Shown here: one piece after another, positions 14,109-19,190 of the stretch
Numbering within the stretch: the stretch's first letter is position 1
How the letters are laid out: each line of letters begins with the position of its first letter
Virus record (IMG/VR): IMGVR_UViG_3300027631_000175
Location: 1-20,278 of that record
Strand: one strand, 5' to 3'
DNA: 20,278 nt
Source of the DNA: a virus
Translations under genes and position numbers: made by a program
Notes under the pieces: generated by a model
Database searches by the model: none
The model's input: only the letters and a program-made list of their open reading frames with translations
What the model was told of the DNA's origin: nothing

Positions 14109-14766
14109 CTTGACTCAAAATATAGTTAGACCATTGTGTAGCCATGGCGTTAGCTATTCCGTCAAAGGTTTTACTTCTTAACGTTCGACGTTCTGCGGGG
14201 GTTTTAGCTTTTTTAAGTGCTTCAAAGTACCATTTAGGCTGTTTCTTAAGTTGTCCTTTATGGCTAACGAATTCTATAAACTCGCCTTTTCCTACGATAT
14301 TAGTAGGGACTAAATTAGGTAATTTAAATAACCAAAGACAAGTACTTTTTTGCGCTTCGTCGCCAAATTGCCACGGCTGTATTATTTGATTTGGTTTTCT
14401 TATTCCAGTGCTTATAACTGAAATAGGATTTTCAATAGCTTTGTATTTTATTTGCGCATTCATTAATTGACCTACAAATTCTAAGGCTTCTTCCTGGTCT
14501 TTGTGTCTTTGTTCGTTTTTAGTTCCGTCTTTATTGTAAAGCCATCTAGCACCGCTTACAGCTAAAAATGTACACGGCGGGTGCGCTATCATTAAATCCC
14601 AGCCCATATCAATTACTTCGAACACGTCTTGTTGATAATGCCATTCGGGGTGTCCACCACTACAAGGTAATAAATCACAGCTGAATGCTTCATGACCTAA
14701 TTTTCTAAACGCTTTTGTTACAGCTTGGCTTTCTTCGCAAGCTATTAATACTCTTAACTTTCTCAT
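14098..14766 (-). CDS. Phage cytosine DNA methyltransferase-like protein
   Basis: A 222-residue protein with the shape of a compact C5-cytosine methyltransferase. The N-terminal LRVLIACEESQAVTKAFRKL (about 4-23) corresponds to the AdoMet-binding motif I; SCDLLPCSGGHPEWHYQQD (29-47) to the acidic motif II region; AHPPCTFLAVSGARW (61-75) holds the catalytic PPC with C65; IENPISV (111-117) corresponds to the ENV motif, here ENP. The target-recognition region is short and the family's final helices are present (FDGIANAMATQW). Such phage proteins are often annotated as cytosine methyltransferases and may protect DNA from restriction; activity and target site cannot be told. The start overlaps the upstream stop as TAATG. 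Confidence 0.78.
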   Translation of the reverse strand: MRKLRVLIACEESQAVTKAFRKLGHEAFSCDLLPCSGGHPEWHYQQDVFEVIDMGWDLMIAHPPCTFLAVSGARWLYNKDGTKNEQRHKDQEEALEFVGQLMNAQIKYKAIENPISVISTGIRKPNQIIQPWQFGDEAQKSTCLWLFKLPNLVPTNIVGKGEFIEFVSHKGQLKKQPKWYFEALKKAKTPAERRTLRSKTFDGIANAMATQWSNYILSQDAL

Positions 14767-15023
14767 TAGTCGAATTTTATTGTTTCTTTAATCCAGTTTC
14801 TAAACTCTAGCTGTAAATCAATCTGTTGTTTAAATATTTCTTCGCGGTTTGCTTCGTTAGTATTCAAAAGTCGGCTGTCTACCTTGCGTATTTCGTCTGC
14901 TAGTATGTTAGCTTTACGCTTTAAGTCTTGTTTGAAGACGAACTGGTCGTTAAGGTCTTCGATGAAGTCTGCTAGTACTGGTAATACAGCGGACAAAGTT
15001 ACGAGTTTGTGGTTTTTAGTCAT
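14766..15023 (-). CDS. Small helical protein of unknown function
   Basis: An 85-residue helical protein starting MTKNHKLVTLSAVLPVLADF. A hydrophobic first helix (about 8-20) is followed by heptad-like helices rich in Asp, Glu, Lys and Leu (LNDQFVFKQDLKRKANILAD and on). It likely forms a coiled coil or a helical bundle and could bind a partner in the replication set. No enzyme motif is visible. It is joined to the coiled-coil gene upstream by ATGA and to the methyltransferase downstream by TAATG. Confidence 0.65.
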   Translation of the reverse strand: MTKNHKLVTLSAVLPVLADFIEDLNDQFVFKQDLKRKANILADEIRKVDSRLLNTNEANREEIFKQQIDLQLEFRNWIKETIKFD

Positions 15024-15316
15024 AAGTCTAAGTTTTTGTATTTGTTTTCGTTTTCTAAATCTTTAATCTTTTCTTTTAGGTGTCCGTTTATTTTCATTGC
15101 GTAGTTTATTTCGCGTCCTATCATGCGCATTTCCATTTCTAGGTCGTAGATTGTCTTTTCTATTTCTGTTAAGTCTAGTTCTACGTCGTGCGCGCCTTGT
15201 ATAAATGCGGTGGCGTTTGGTTTCTTTGCTTCTAGGTCTTCACGTGTTAGTCTAATCCGTGTTTTTATACTTTGTAGTTTGCTCTTAACAAGTAAAAGCT
15301 GTAAGGCTATGTCCAT
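15020..15316 (-). CDS. Coiled-coil protein of unknown function
   Basis: A 98-residue protein starting MDIALQLLLVKSKLQSIKTR. Apart from a short central break (AKKPNATAFIQGAHD, about 30-44), nearly all of it is predicted by eye to be helical with leucine/isoleucine heptads; the C-terminal part (EIEKTIYDLEMEMRMIGREI and GHLKEKIKDLENENKYKN) is a clear coiled coil. It follows the helicase gene by a one-base TAATG overlap. Position next to helicase and initiator suggests a replication accessory or loader role, but there is no direct evidence. Confidence 0.65.
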   Translation of the reverse strand: MDIALQLLLVKSKLQSIKTRIRLTREDLEAKKPNATAFIQGAHDVELDLTEIEKTIYDLEMEMRMIGREINYAMKINGHLKEKIKDLENENKYKNLDL

Positions 15317-16281
15317 TATTGCATTGATTTTAATTTGTGTCCTAAATTGGTTAGTATTTTTACTTCTTCTTTTATCGGTGCGCCGTAAATCTTTTCGTAA
15401 ACGTTAGGTGCTTTTGTAATTTGTTCAAAGTAACTTAAACGTTCTTTATCAAACCAGATTTCAATTTTACCGATGTTTCCGTTTGAACGTGGCTTTATCT
15501 TATTAAAGTAAATTTCAGCTAGGTTAAAGGTTGGGTCTTCGCGGTGTACGGTTATCATGCACTTACCAGAATTAAACCATTCCGAACCACCTTTTAAATC
15601 GTATGGACTAGGTGGGTTACGTTTTCCGTTTTCCTTTTCCGTTAGTTTTGGGTGAATAATTGTATGTAAATGCAACCCGTTGTCTTCTGCTATTTGGTTT
15701 CTGTAAGGTAAAACGTATTCCAAGTATTGCGCATAACCGCCATAGTCATTGTAGGGGTGGTTTAAATCTTTCCAGCTATCAATAGAAGCCGTATGTAGTT
15801 CGTCTTTTTTTTGTATTTCTACAGACATATCCCAAAATTGAACGGGTGTTAACTTAGCTTTAATGTCAGCACGTGTCAAAACTTTAAAATGCTGAATAAC
15901 CCAGTCAATAGCTTGTGTGATTTCACTATCTTTAATTACGTTGCGGTCATCTGGATTAAAACTTTTACCCGTCTTTTTGTGGATTAAGTCCGCTATTATT
16001 TCTACGTTATTTCCAACGTCTGGAAAATATACTAAATGTTTCCACCCGTAAAACTTTGAAGTGTTCATCAAACATTCCATTAATACTTGTGTTTTACCGC
16101 TCATTGGAAAACCAGTCCAATCCGTGCAATTACCTAAAGACATAGAGTAATGTTCGTGTAGTGACTTAAAACCTAAATATTTTCCTTTTTGGTTATAATT
16201 GTCGCGGTGTTTAAATAAGTCCGTTATTACGTCGCCAGCTTCTGTTATTTTAAATCCGTTTAACTCCATGGTGCTTTCCAT
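15316..16281 (-). CDS. DnaB-type replicative helicase / RecA-like ATPase
   Basis: A 321-residue ATPase. Walker A TGFPMSGKT lies at 56-64 (K63, T64) after a short N-terminal domain; ELHTASIDSWKDLN at about 161-174 holds the Walker B aspartate D168; HLHTIIHPKL (about 204-213) and KGGSEWFNSGKCMITVHR fit the sensor and arginine-finger regions of DnaB/Twinkle-like enzymes. There is no primase domain or DnaB-like N-terminal domain, so it is a short phage helicase that unwinds DNA at the fork. It follows the initiator gene with a 22-base overlap; ATG 16269 (Met5) is an alternative start with a 10-base overlap. I am sure of the RecA-like ATPase class and fairly sure of helicase function. Confidence 0.8.
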   Translation of the reverse strand: MESTMELNGFKITEAGDVITDLFKHRDNYNQKGKYLGFKSLHEHYSMSLGNCTDWTGFPMSGKTQVLMECLMNTSKFYGWKHLVYFPDVGNNVEIIADLIHKKTGKSFNPDDRNVIKDSEITQAIDWVIQHFKVLTRADIKAKLTPVQFWDMSVEIQKKDELHTASIDSWKDLNHPYNDYGGYAQYLEYVLPYRNQIAEDNGLHLHTIIHPKLTEKENGKRNPPSPYDLKGGSEWFNSGKCMITVHREDPTFNLAEIYFNKIKPRSNGNIGKIEIWFDKERLSYFEQITKAPNVYEKIYGAPIKEEVKILTNLGHKLKSMQ

Positions 16282-16892
16282 TTTTTAGGTTCGTTTACTT
16301 CTTGTATCGTTTGTACTTTATCCCAGAACAAACCTTGCCATCCATTTTCAATAGAATTATTAATTACGTATTTGCATTGTTCGTTTGAATAGCTTTCCAT
16401 CTTTTTTAAAATAGTGTTTATGGTAGCTTGACTTAATGCCTTACGAATTGATTTTCTGTAGTCAATCCAAGAATCTAAAATTACTTCTTTTTCATTCTTT
16501 TCTTTCTTATCATTCTTGTTTGTTGTTGATGGTTTGTTAGTCGTTTGTTGATTGTTTGTTAATGGCTTGTTAGTAGTTTCGTTTTCATCTTGGTAACATT
16601 CATATTTACAGATAGTTACTATAGTAAATTGGCTTGTTGATTTTAGTTCAATTTCGTTTGTCTTTTCTAACTTTTTTAAAATGGTTCTAATCTGCTGAAT
16701 ACTGATTCCAGTAGCGTTAGAAATGTTACCCAAAGACGAAATAAATTGACCTCGTTTAACATCGTTACCTTGCCATTTAGCGTCTTTATGGTTCGCTTTA
16801 ATTAGCATATACAAAAACAAATGTACTGCTTCGGACTTATTAAACCATTCCCAGTCTAAAAACTTTCTATGTATTTTAATCCAACCGCTCAT
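16260..16892 (-). CDS. Phage replication initiator (replisome organizer), winged-helix
   Basis: A 210-residue protein of the modular phage initiator type. Residues 1-95 form a winged-helix DNA-binding domain: GWIKIHRKFLDWEWFNKSEA at 3-22, then GQFISSLGNISNATGISIQQ at 48-67. A linker of Thr, Asn and Lys follows (about 103-137), partly repeated as TTNKP and TNKP units. The C-terminal domain (140-210) with KMESYSNEQCKYVINNSIEN and GWQGLFW resembles helicase-recruiting ends of such proteins. Family knowledge: proteins such as lambda O bind repeats that lie inside their own gene and bring the helicase; here the helicase gene follows directly. The linker DNA carries an 11-base repeat described separately. 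It overlaps the upstream gene by 17 bases. Confidence 0.78.
   Translation of the reverse strand: MSGWIKIHRKFLDWEWFNKSEAVHLFLYMLIKANHKDAKWQGNDVKRGQFISSLGNISNATGISIQQIRTILKKLEKTNEIELKSTSQFTIVTICKYECYQDENETTNKPLTNNQQTTNKPSTTNKNDKKEKNEKEVILDSWIDYRKSIRKALSQATINTILKKMESYSNEQCKYVINNSIENGWQGLFWDKVQTIQEVNEPKKWKAPWS
16518..16582. repeat. Iteron-like 11-base repeats, candidate replication origin
   Basis: On the plus strand GTTTGTT occurs at 16518, 16532, 16543 and 16554, with near-copies GCTTGTT at 16565 and GTTTCGT at 16576. The last five are spaced exactly 11 bases, about one helical turn. Longer paired copies ATGGTTTGTTAGTCGTTT (16529-16546) and ATGGCTTGTTAGTAGTTT (16562-16579) lie 33 bases apart. 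They sit in the linker of the initiator gene, next to a purine-rich, AT-rich tract at 16483-16517, as in the lambda origin inside gene O. An 11-base period does not fit codons, which favours DNA-level selection. Confidence 0.55.
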
Positions 16893-17058
16893 TTCTAAAA
16901 CTTTCTAGTGCTTTAATAACTGTAAACGCTTGTTTGTCATCTATACAAACAGTTCTTGAATCTTCTCCTACAAATATTTCAAAGCAAATAAATTCACCAT
17001 TTGAAATAATCATTTTGTCTTTACTAGTGTATTGACATTCTAAATAAATTTCACTCAT
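16876..17058 (-). CDS. Small protein of unknown function at head of replication operon
   Basis: A 60-residue protein starting MSEIYLECQYTSKDKMIISN, acidic and apparently beta-rich, with ISNGEFICFEIFVGE and a short helical end (AFTVIKALESFRNE). I recognise no family. It begins 18 bases after the T run of the terminator-like structure at 17076-17130, so it is the first gene read if transcription passes that structure. It overlaps the initiator by 17 bases, supporting translation coupling to replication genes. Confidence 0.6.
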   Translation of the reverse strand: MSEIYLECQYTSKDKMIISNGEFICFEIFVGEDSRTVCIDDKQAFTVIKALESFRNERLD

Positions 17059-17075
17059 TTTATTAATTTTTAGGT

Positions 17076-17130
17076 AAAAAAAAACCCTCGCAAATCCGCT
17101 GGAGTCTCACGTCAGCTTCATTACAAGGGT
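17076..17130 (-). terminator. Intrinsic terminator before the replication operon
   Basis: A seven-pair stem ACCCTTG/CGAGGGT (one T-G wobble) encloses a 33-base loop that has its own GCTG/CAGC stem. Nine T follow on the minus strand at 17084-17076. It lies between the DnaA-like gene and the 60-residue gene. Confidence 0.65.
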
Positions 17131-17172
17131 AAATAATTCCTTTAGGTTAACTATGTTTGAGACTCTAACCTT
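17076..17172 (-). ncRNA. Putative small structured RNA or attenuator ending in a terminator
   Basis: After the -7 element at 17175-17182, the minus strand begins GGTTAGAGTCTCA and holds several pairings. GGTTA/TAACC (17166-17170 with 17145-17149) closes a first hairpin. GAGTCTCA (17158-17165) can instead pair fully with TGAGACTC (17102-17109). ACCCTTG/CGAGGGT (17124-17130 with 17084-17090) closes a larger hairpin containing GCTG/CAGC, followed by a run of nine T. It has the parts of a stand-alone RNA of about 95 bases, or of an attenuator ahead of the replication genes. No tRNA fold fits: the outer stem encloses only 33 bases. Confidence 0.5.
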
Positions 17173-17174
17173 TA

Positions 17175-17182
17175 CAAATGTA
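17175..17182 (-). promoter_or_regulatory. Candidate -7 element of the small-RNA/replication promoter
   Basis: The minus strand reads TACATTTG, an exact TAnnTTTG match, 11 bases after the stop of the DnaA-like gene and just before the structured region. No clear -33 is present; AATATAGT lies directly before it, the same octamer seen before three late-gene starts. Confidence 0.4.
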
Positions 17183-17193
17183 ACTATATTACT

Positions 17194-17592
17194 TTAATAG
17201 CTGTCATTGTTTCCGTATTTATTTTCTTTAATTCGTTCTTTAATCAACTTAAGTTCGTACGTACTGATGCAATTCAAAATGTCTTCTTCAAGGTTGCGAT
17301 ATTCTGGTGTATACTTTGTGCCTTCAAACGCTTTTAAATATTCTTGAATTTGATTAATGTATACTTGGTCTTTACTTTGGTTTAAATAAAAATGTACCAT
17401 ATTAGACCAGTATAAAACGGTTGGGTGTGTTACATTAAACCTATTGCCTATTTCTTGAAATGTCATTAATAGCTGGTTACGCATTACGTACATTAAATAC
17501 GCTCGTTTATACACTATTTCGCGTTGTCGTGTTTTTCTGTCTAGTCGGTCGCGTTCTGTAAAGAATTTGACTTTGTCTATTATTTCGTTCAT
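17194..17592 (-). CDS. Stand-alone DnaA domain IV-like DNA-binding protein
   Basis: A 132-residue protein starting MNEIIDKVKFFTERDRLDRK. The middle part, QREIVYKRAYLMYVMRNQLL (about 23-42) followed by MTFQEIGNRFNVTHPTVLYW (about 43-62), has the pattern of DnaA domain IV: a basic helix, then LxxIGxxFxxxHxTVL, the part of DnaA that reads DnaA boxes. The AAA+ ATPase region is absent, so it cannot be a full initiator. It could bind the phage or host origin, take part in initiator loading, or act as a repressor at DnaA-like boxes. The gene forms an ATGA junction with the small gene upstream and ends 11 bases before a -7 element. Confidence 0.68.
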   Translation of the reverse strand: MNEIIDKVKFFTERDRLDRKTRQREIVYKRAYLMYVMRNQLLMTFQEIGNRFNVTHPTVLYWSNMVHFYLNQSKDQVYINQIQEYLKAFEGTKYTPEYRNLEEDILNCISTYELKLIKERIKENKYGNNDSY

Positions 17593-17735
17593 ATCGTTTC
17601 AATTTTAAACGTACCCATGTTAAAACGTCCGCTTTCGATTAAGTCCCACTTTTTGTAGTGTGCCAAGTTCTTAGAATTAAATATCCATTCTTGGATTGTA
17701 GTTAATCCAATTGTGTAAGTTAGTTTGTATTTCAT
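17589..17735 (-). CDS. Very small protein (48 aa)
   Basis: A 48-residue frame starting MKYKLTYTIGLTTIQEWIFN and ending GTFKIETI, likely a small mixed alpha/beta protein with several aromatic residues. I recognise no family. It is linked by ATGA at both ends, to the 81-residue gene upstream and the DnaA-like gene downstream. Such exact double coupling over 147 bases, filling what would otherwise be a gap, supports a real gene. Confidence 0.6.
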   Translation of the reverse strand: MKYKLTYTIGLTTIQEWIFNSKNLAHYKKWDLIESGRFNMGTFKIETI

Positions 17736-17977
17736 TTTTCGTATTTTTCGTTATAATATTCAATAGGTTCTTTCATAAAATGACCTTCTTCTAAATCATC
17801 TATTTTAGCTAAATCGTAACCTTCATTACTTCCTAAATCGTAAGCTAACATTATATGTTCTTTTTCTCTGTCTATTAAAAGCAAATCAATTAATTCCAAT
17901 AACTGTTCTTTAGTATAACTTTTTTGCATCATATCATTTTCAATGAAATTTCTAAATGCTTTTATCGGTGTTTTCAT
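17732..17977 (-). CDS. Small acidic protein of unknown function
   Basis: An 81-residue acidic protein starting MKTPIKAFRNFIENDMMQKS. It has a helical first part with KEQLLELIDLLLIDREKEH and an acidic, Tyr-rich end (YDLAKIDDLEEGHFMKEPIE). I recognise no family and see no enzyme motif. It is coupled by ATGA to the 42-residue gene upstream and to the 48-residue gene downstream. Position among early genes, far from structural genes, suggests a host-interaction or replication accessory role, which is inference only. Confidence 0.62.
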   Translation of the reverse strand: MKTPIKAFRNFIENDMMQKSYTKEQLLELIDLLLIDREKEHIMLAYDLGSNEGYDLAKIDDLEEGHFMKEPIEYYNEKYEK

Positions 17978-18102
17978 AAGGTTTGATTAAATTTTATTTC
18001 ACAAATTCTTCTGTAAAGGTCTTCGTTAAATGTCCCTCTAATATGTTCGTGTTGGTTCTTCGTCGTCCAGAAGCGAACCATTCTTTGTAGTTTAAATACC
18101 AT
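17974..18102 (-). CDS. Very small basic protein (42 aa)
   Basis: A 42-residue frame starting MVFKLQRMVRFWTTKNQHEH and ending EIKFNQTL. It is strongly basic (many Arg and Lys), so nucleic-acid contact is possible. It overlaps the upstream gene by 11 bases and joins the downstream gene by ATGA. I recognise no family. Reality is supported by coupling and by the absence of any other gene in the stretch. Confidence 0.55.
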   Translation of the reverse strand: MVFKLQRMVRFWTTKNQHEHIRGTFNEDLYRRICEIKFNQTL

Positions 18103-18433
18103 AATACGTAAAATCAAATTCGTTTCTATCTAAATATTGCTGACGTTCCAAAGCCTCGTTATAAAGCCAAAGAGAATTATTTCTAAACTCTTTTACAGCT
18201 TCTTGTATAAATTCCGTGTACTCGGGCGTAATTTTAATCGTTCCCGTTTCGTCCGTTGTGCTGTGGAAAAACGTACCATGTAAAGGATTGATATTAAAGT
18301 CAAGGTAAGTCCCGTTATATTCGTCGTCTAGCCATTCAAAATCGCATACAAGCGTGTAATAGTAGTCGCCTAAAACGTATTCAATTTCCATTTTAAAAGG
18401 TGACATTGTGTAGTCTGTTATTTCAAAGTTCAT
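18092..18433 (-). CDS. Soluble protein of unknown function (113 aa)
   Basis: A 113-residue acidic protein starting MNFEITDYTMSPFKMEIEYV. The first two thirds are rich in Tyr, Phe, Asp and Thr and look like beta strands (GDYYYTLVCDFEWLDDEYNG). The last third is helical (TEFIQEAVKEFRNNSLWLYN) and ends in a Tyr-rich tail. No signal, membrane or catalytic motif is seen and I recognise no family. It starts one base after the 64-residue membrane-protein stop and overlaps the 42-residue gene by 11 bases. Confidence 0.62.
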   Translation of the reverse strand: MNFEITDYTMSPFKMEIEYVLGDYYYTLVCDFEWLDDEYNGTYLDFNINPLHGTFFHSTTDETGTIKITPEYTEFIQEAVKEFRNNSLWLYNEALERQQYLDRNEFDFTYYGI

Positions 18434-18434
18434 C

Positions 18435-18629
18435 TTATTTGTTTTTAGTGATTAATTCTCCGTATTTTTCTAGTACTGGGCTTTGTACGTGTACTGGTAT
18501 GTCTTCGATTATTTTATCCGCTTTAATGTAGTTCGGTCTAGTTGCTATAAAGAATACCATAACAGCTAAGAATAAAGCTACGGGCAATAATAAATCTAAT
18601 AACTCGTTTTGTTTTTGTGTAGTTTTCAT
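18435..18629 (-). CDS. Small membrane-anchored protein
   Basis: A 64-residue protein starting MKTTQKQNELLDLLLPVALF. A single membrane helix spans about 11-29 (LDLLLPVALFLAVMVFFIA). A polar C-terminal part of about 35 residues (RPNYIKADKIIEDIPVHVQS) would lie on one side of the membrane. It forms an ATGA junction with the upstream gene. Function is unknown; small early membrane proteins of phages often affect host physiology or superinfection, but this is general knowledge and not shown by this sequence. Confidence 0.62.
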   Translation of the reverse strand: MKTTQKQNELLDLLLPVALFLAVMVFFIATRPNYIKADKIIEDIPVHVQSPVLEKYGELITKNK

Positions 18630-18790
18630 GCTTCTAAAGTTTTTAATAAATTGTTAATAACCGCCCAACGTGTAACCGCTGAATCTGTAATAGGGTCGTT
18701 AGCCCCTAACTTTTCTAAACACTTTTGAACTTCATTGTACAATTCATGTTCTTGTGCTTTGATAATGTTAATCATTTCGATTGCTTTCAT
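18626..18790 (-). CDS. First small gene of the early operon (54 aa)
   Basis: A 54-residue helical protein starting MKAIEMINIIKAQEHELYNE and ending WAVINNLLKTLEA. It is amphipathic, with one cysteine (VQKCLEKLGAN), and has no motif that I recognise. The ATG at 18790 lies 34 bases after a TAnnTTTG -7 element (18825-18832), so it is the leading gene of the 18790-17194 operon. Its stop overlaps the next start as ATGA. Confidence 0.6.
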   Translation of the reverse strand: MKAIEMINIIKAQEHELYNEVQKCLEKLGANDPITDSAVTRWAVINNLLKTLEA

Positions 18791-18824
18791 AGTAATTAAA
18801 TTAAGTTTCTGAATTAGTTATATG

Positions 18825-18832
18825 CAAATATA
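18825..18832 (-). promoter_or_regulatory. Candidate early promoter -7 element
   Basis: The minus strand reads TATATTTG, an exact TAnnTTTG match, followed 34 bases later by the first ATG of the operon. The -33 position holds only GTTC, and overlaps a small dyad AGTT-ATG-AACT (18846-18856), which could be an operator. Confidence 0.5.
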
Positions 18833-18925
18833 AAGATAAGGTTTCAGTTATGAACTATTTTTTTTCACTTATTTACAAAATATTTTTTATTTTATCTCGA
18901 AAGCCTTTATTTTACTAGGAAAAAA

Positions 18926-18984
18926 TTTATACCCGATAGGGTGCTAATGTAAAGGAAATGTATTTATTTATACCCGATAAGGTG
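18926..18984. repeat. Two operator-like direct repeats
   Basis: TTTATACCCGATAGGGTG at 18926-18943 and TTTATACCCGATAAGGTG at 18967-18984 differ at one base and lie 41 bases apart, about four helical turns. The first has a perfect dyad ACCC-GATA-GGGT; in the second the dyad shrinks to ACC/GGT. They lie upstream of the early promoter element and look like sites for a dimeric DNA-binding protein. Confidence 0.5.
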
Positions 18985-19069
18985 TAAAGTGTTTTAAACC
19001 GCACAATGATTTGTGTTTTTATTCATTATATAGGACTTTCTACCATTAAGTGTATTTAAACGCACATTA

Positions 19070-19134
19070 TAAGGGTATAGCCATAAAAAAAGGGCTACCA
19101 AATAAGGGTATAGCCATAAAAAAAGGGCTACCAA
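19070..19134. repeat. Tandem 32-base perfect duplication
   Basis: Positions 19070-19101 and 19103-19134 are identical over 32 bases (starting TAAGGGTATAGCC and ending GGGCTACCAA), giving a 33-base period. Each unit carries one A7 run and both halves of terminator stems, so the duplication doubles the terminator. Confidence 0.9.
19085..19115 (-). terminator. Terminator B, second copy in tandem
   Basis: On the minus strand GGCTATACC and GGTAGCC pair with a two-base bulge around CTTATTT, followed by C and seven T. It lies just downstream of terminator A and was made by the 33-base duplication. Confidence 0.65.
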
Positions 19135-19148
19135 CGTTATGGCAACCC
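19118..19148 (-). terminator. Terminator A after the metallophosphoesterase gene
   Basis: On the minus strand GGGTTGCC and GGTAGCCC form an eight-pair stem with two wobbles around the loop ATAACGTT, followed by seven T. It lies about 40 bases past the stop codon at 19191. Confidence 0.8.
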
Positions 19149-19190
19149 TTTTTATAATACAAAAACTAATTTAACTGGTGTAAATATAGG

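Larger units (their letters stand above)
18791..19190. other. Gene-free control region between two transcription units
   Basis: About 400 bases with no supportable gene on either strand. From right to left it holds tandem terminators (19085-19148), a dyad CACAA-TGAT-TTGTG (19003-19016 area), two copies of TTTATACCCGATArGGTG (18926-18984), a dyad AGTT-ATG-AACT (18846-18856) and a -7 element (18825-18832). TATACCC occurs twice on the plus strand and twice on the minus strand here. TTTAAAC(C)GCACA is also seen twice (near 18993 and 19056). Composition is very AT-rich, as expected for a promoter/operator region. Confidence 0.6.

Noticed and set aside
12426-15407. Plus-strand frames at 12426-12623, 14144-14389, 14884-15066 and 15210-15407
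   Set aside because: Each is antisense to a recognised or coupled minus-strand gene (YqaJ-like, methyltransferase, helical proteins).
16518-16582. CRISPR-like reading of the short repeats in the initiator gene
   Set aside because: Units are 7-18 bases with no unique spacers, and they lie in coding sequence.
17084-17130. A tRNA-like reading of the structure with a seven-pair outer stem
   Set aside because: Only 33 bases lie between the stem halves and no D, anticodon or T arms can be drawn; the T run makes a terminator the better reading.
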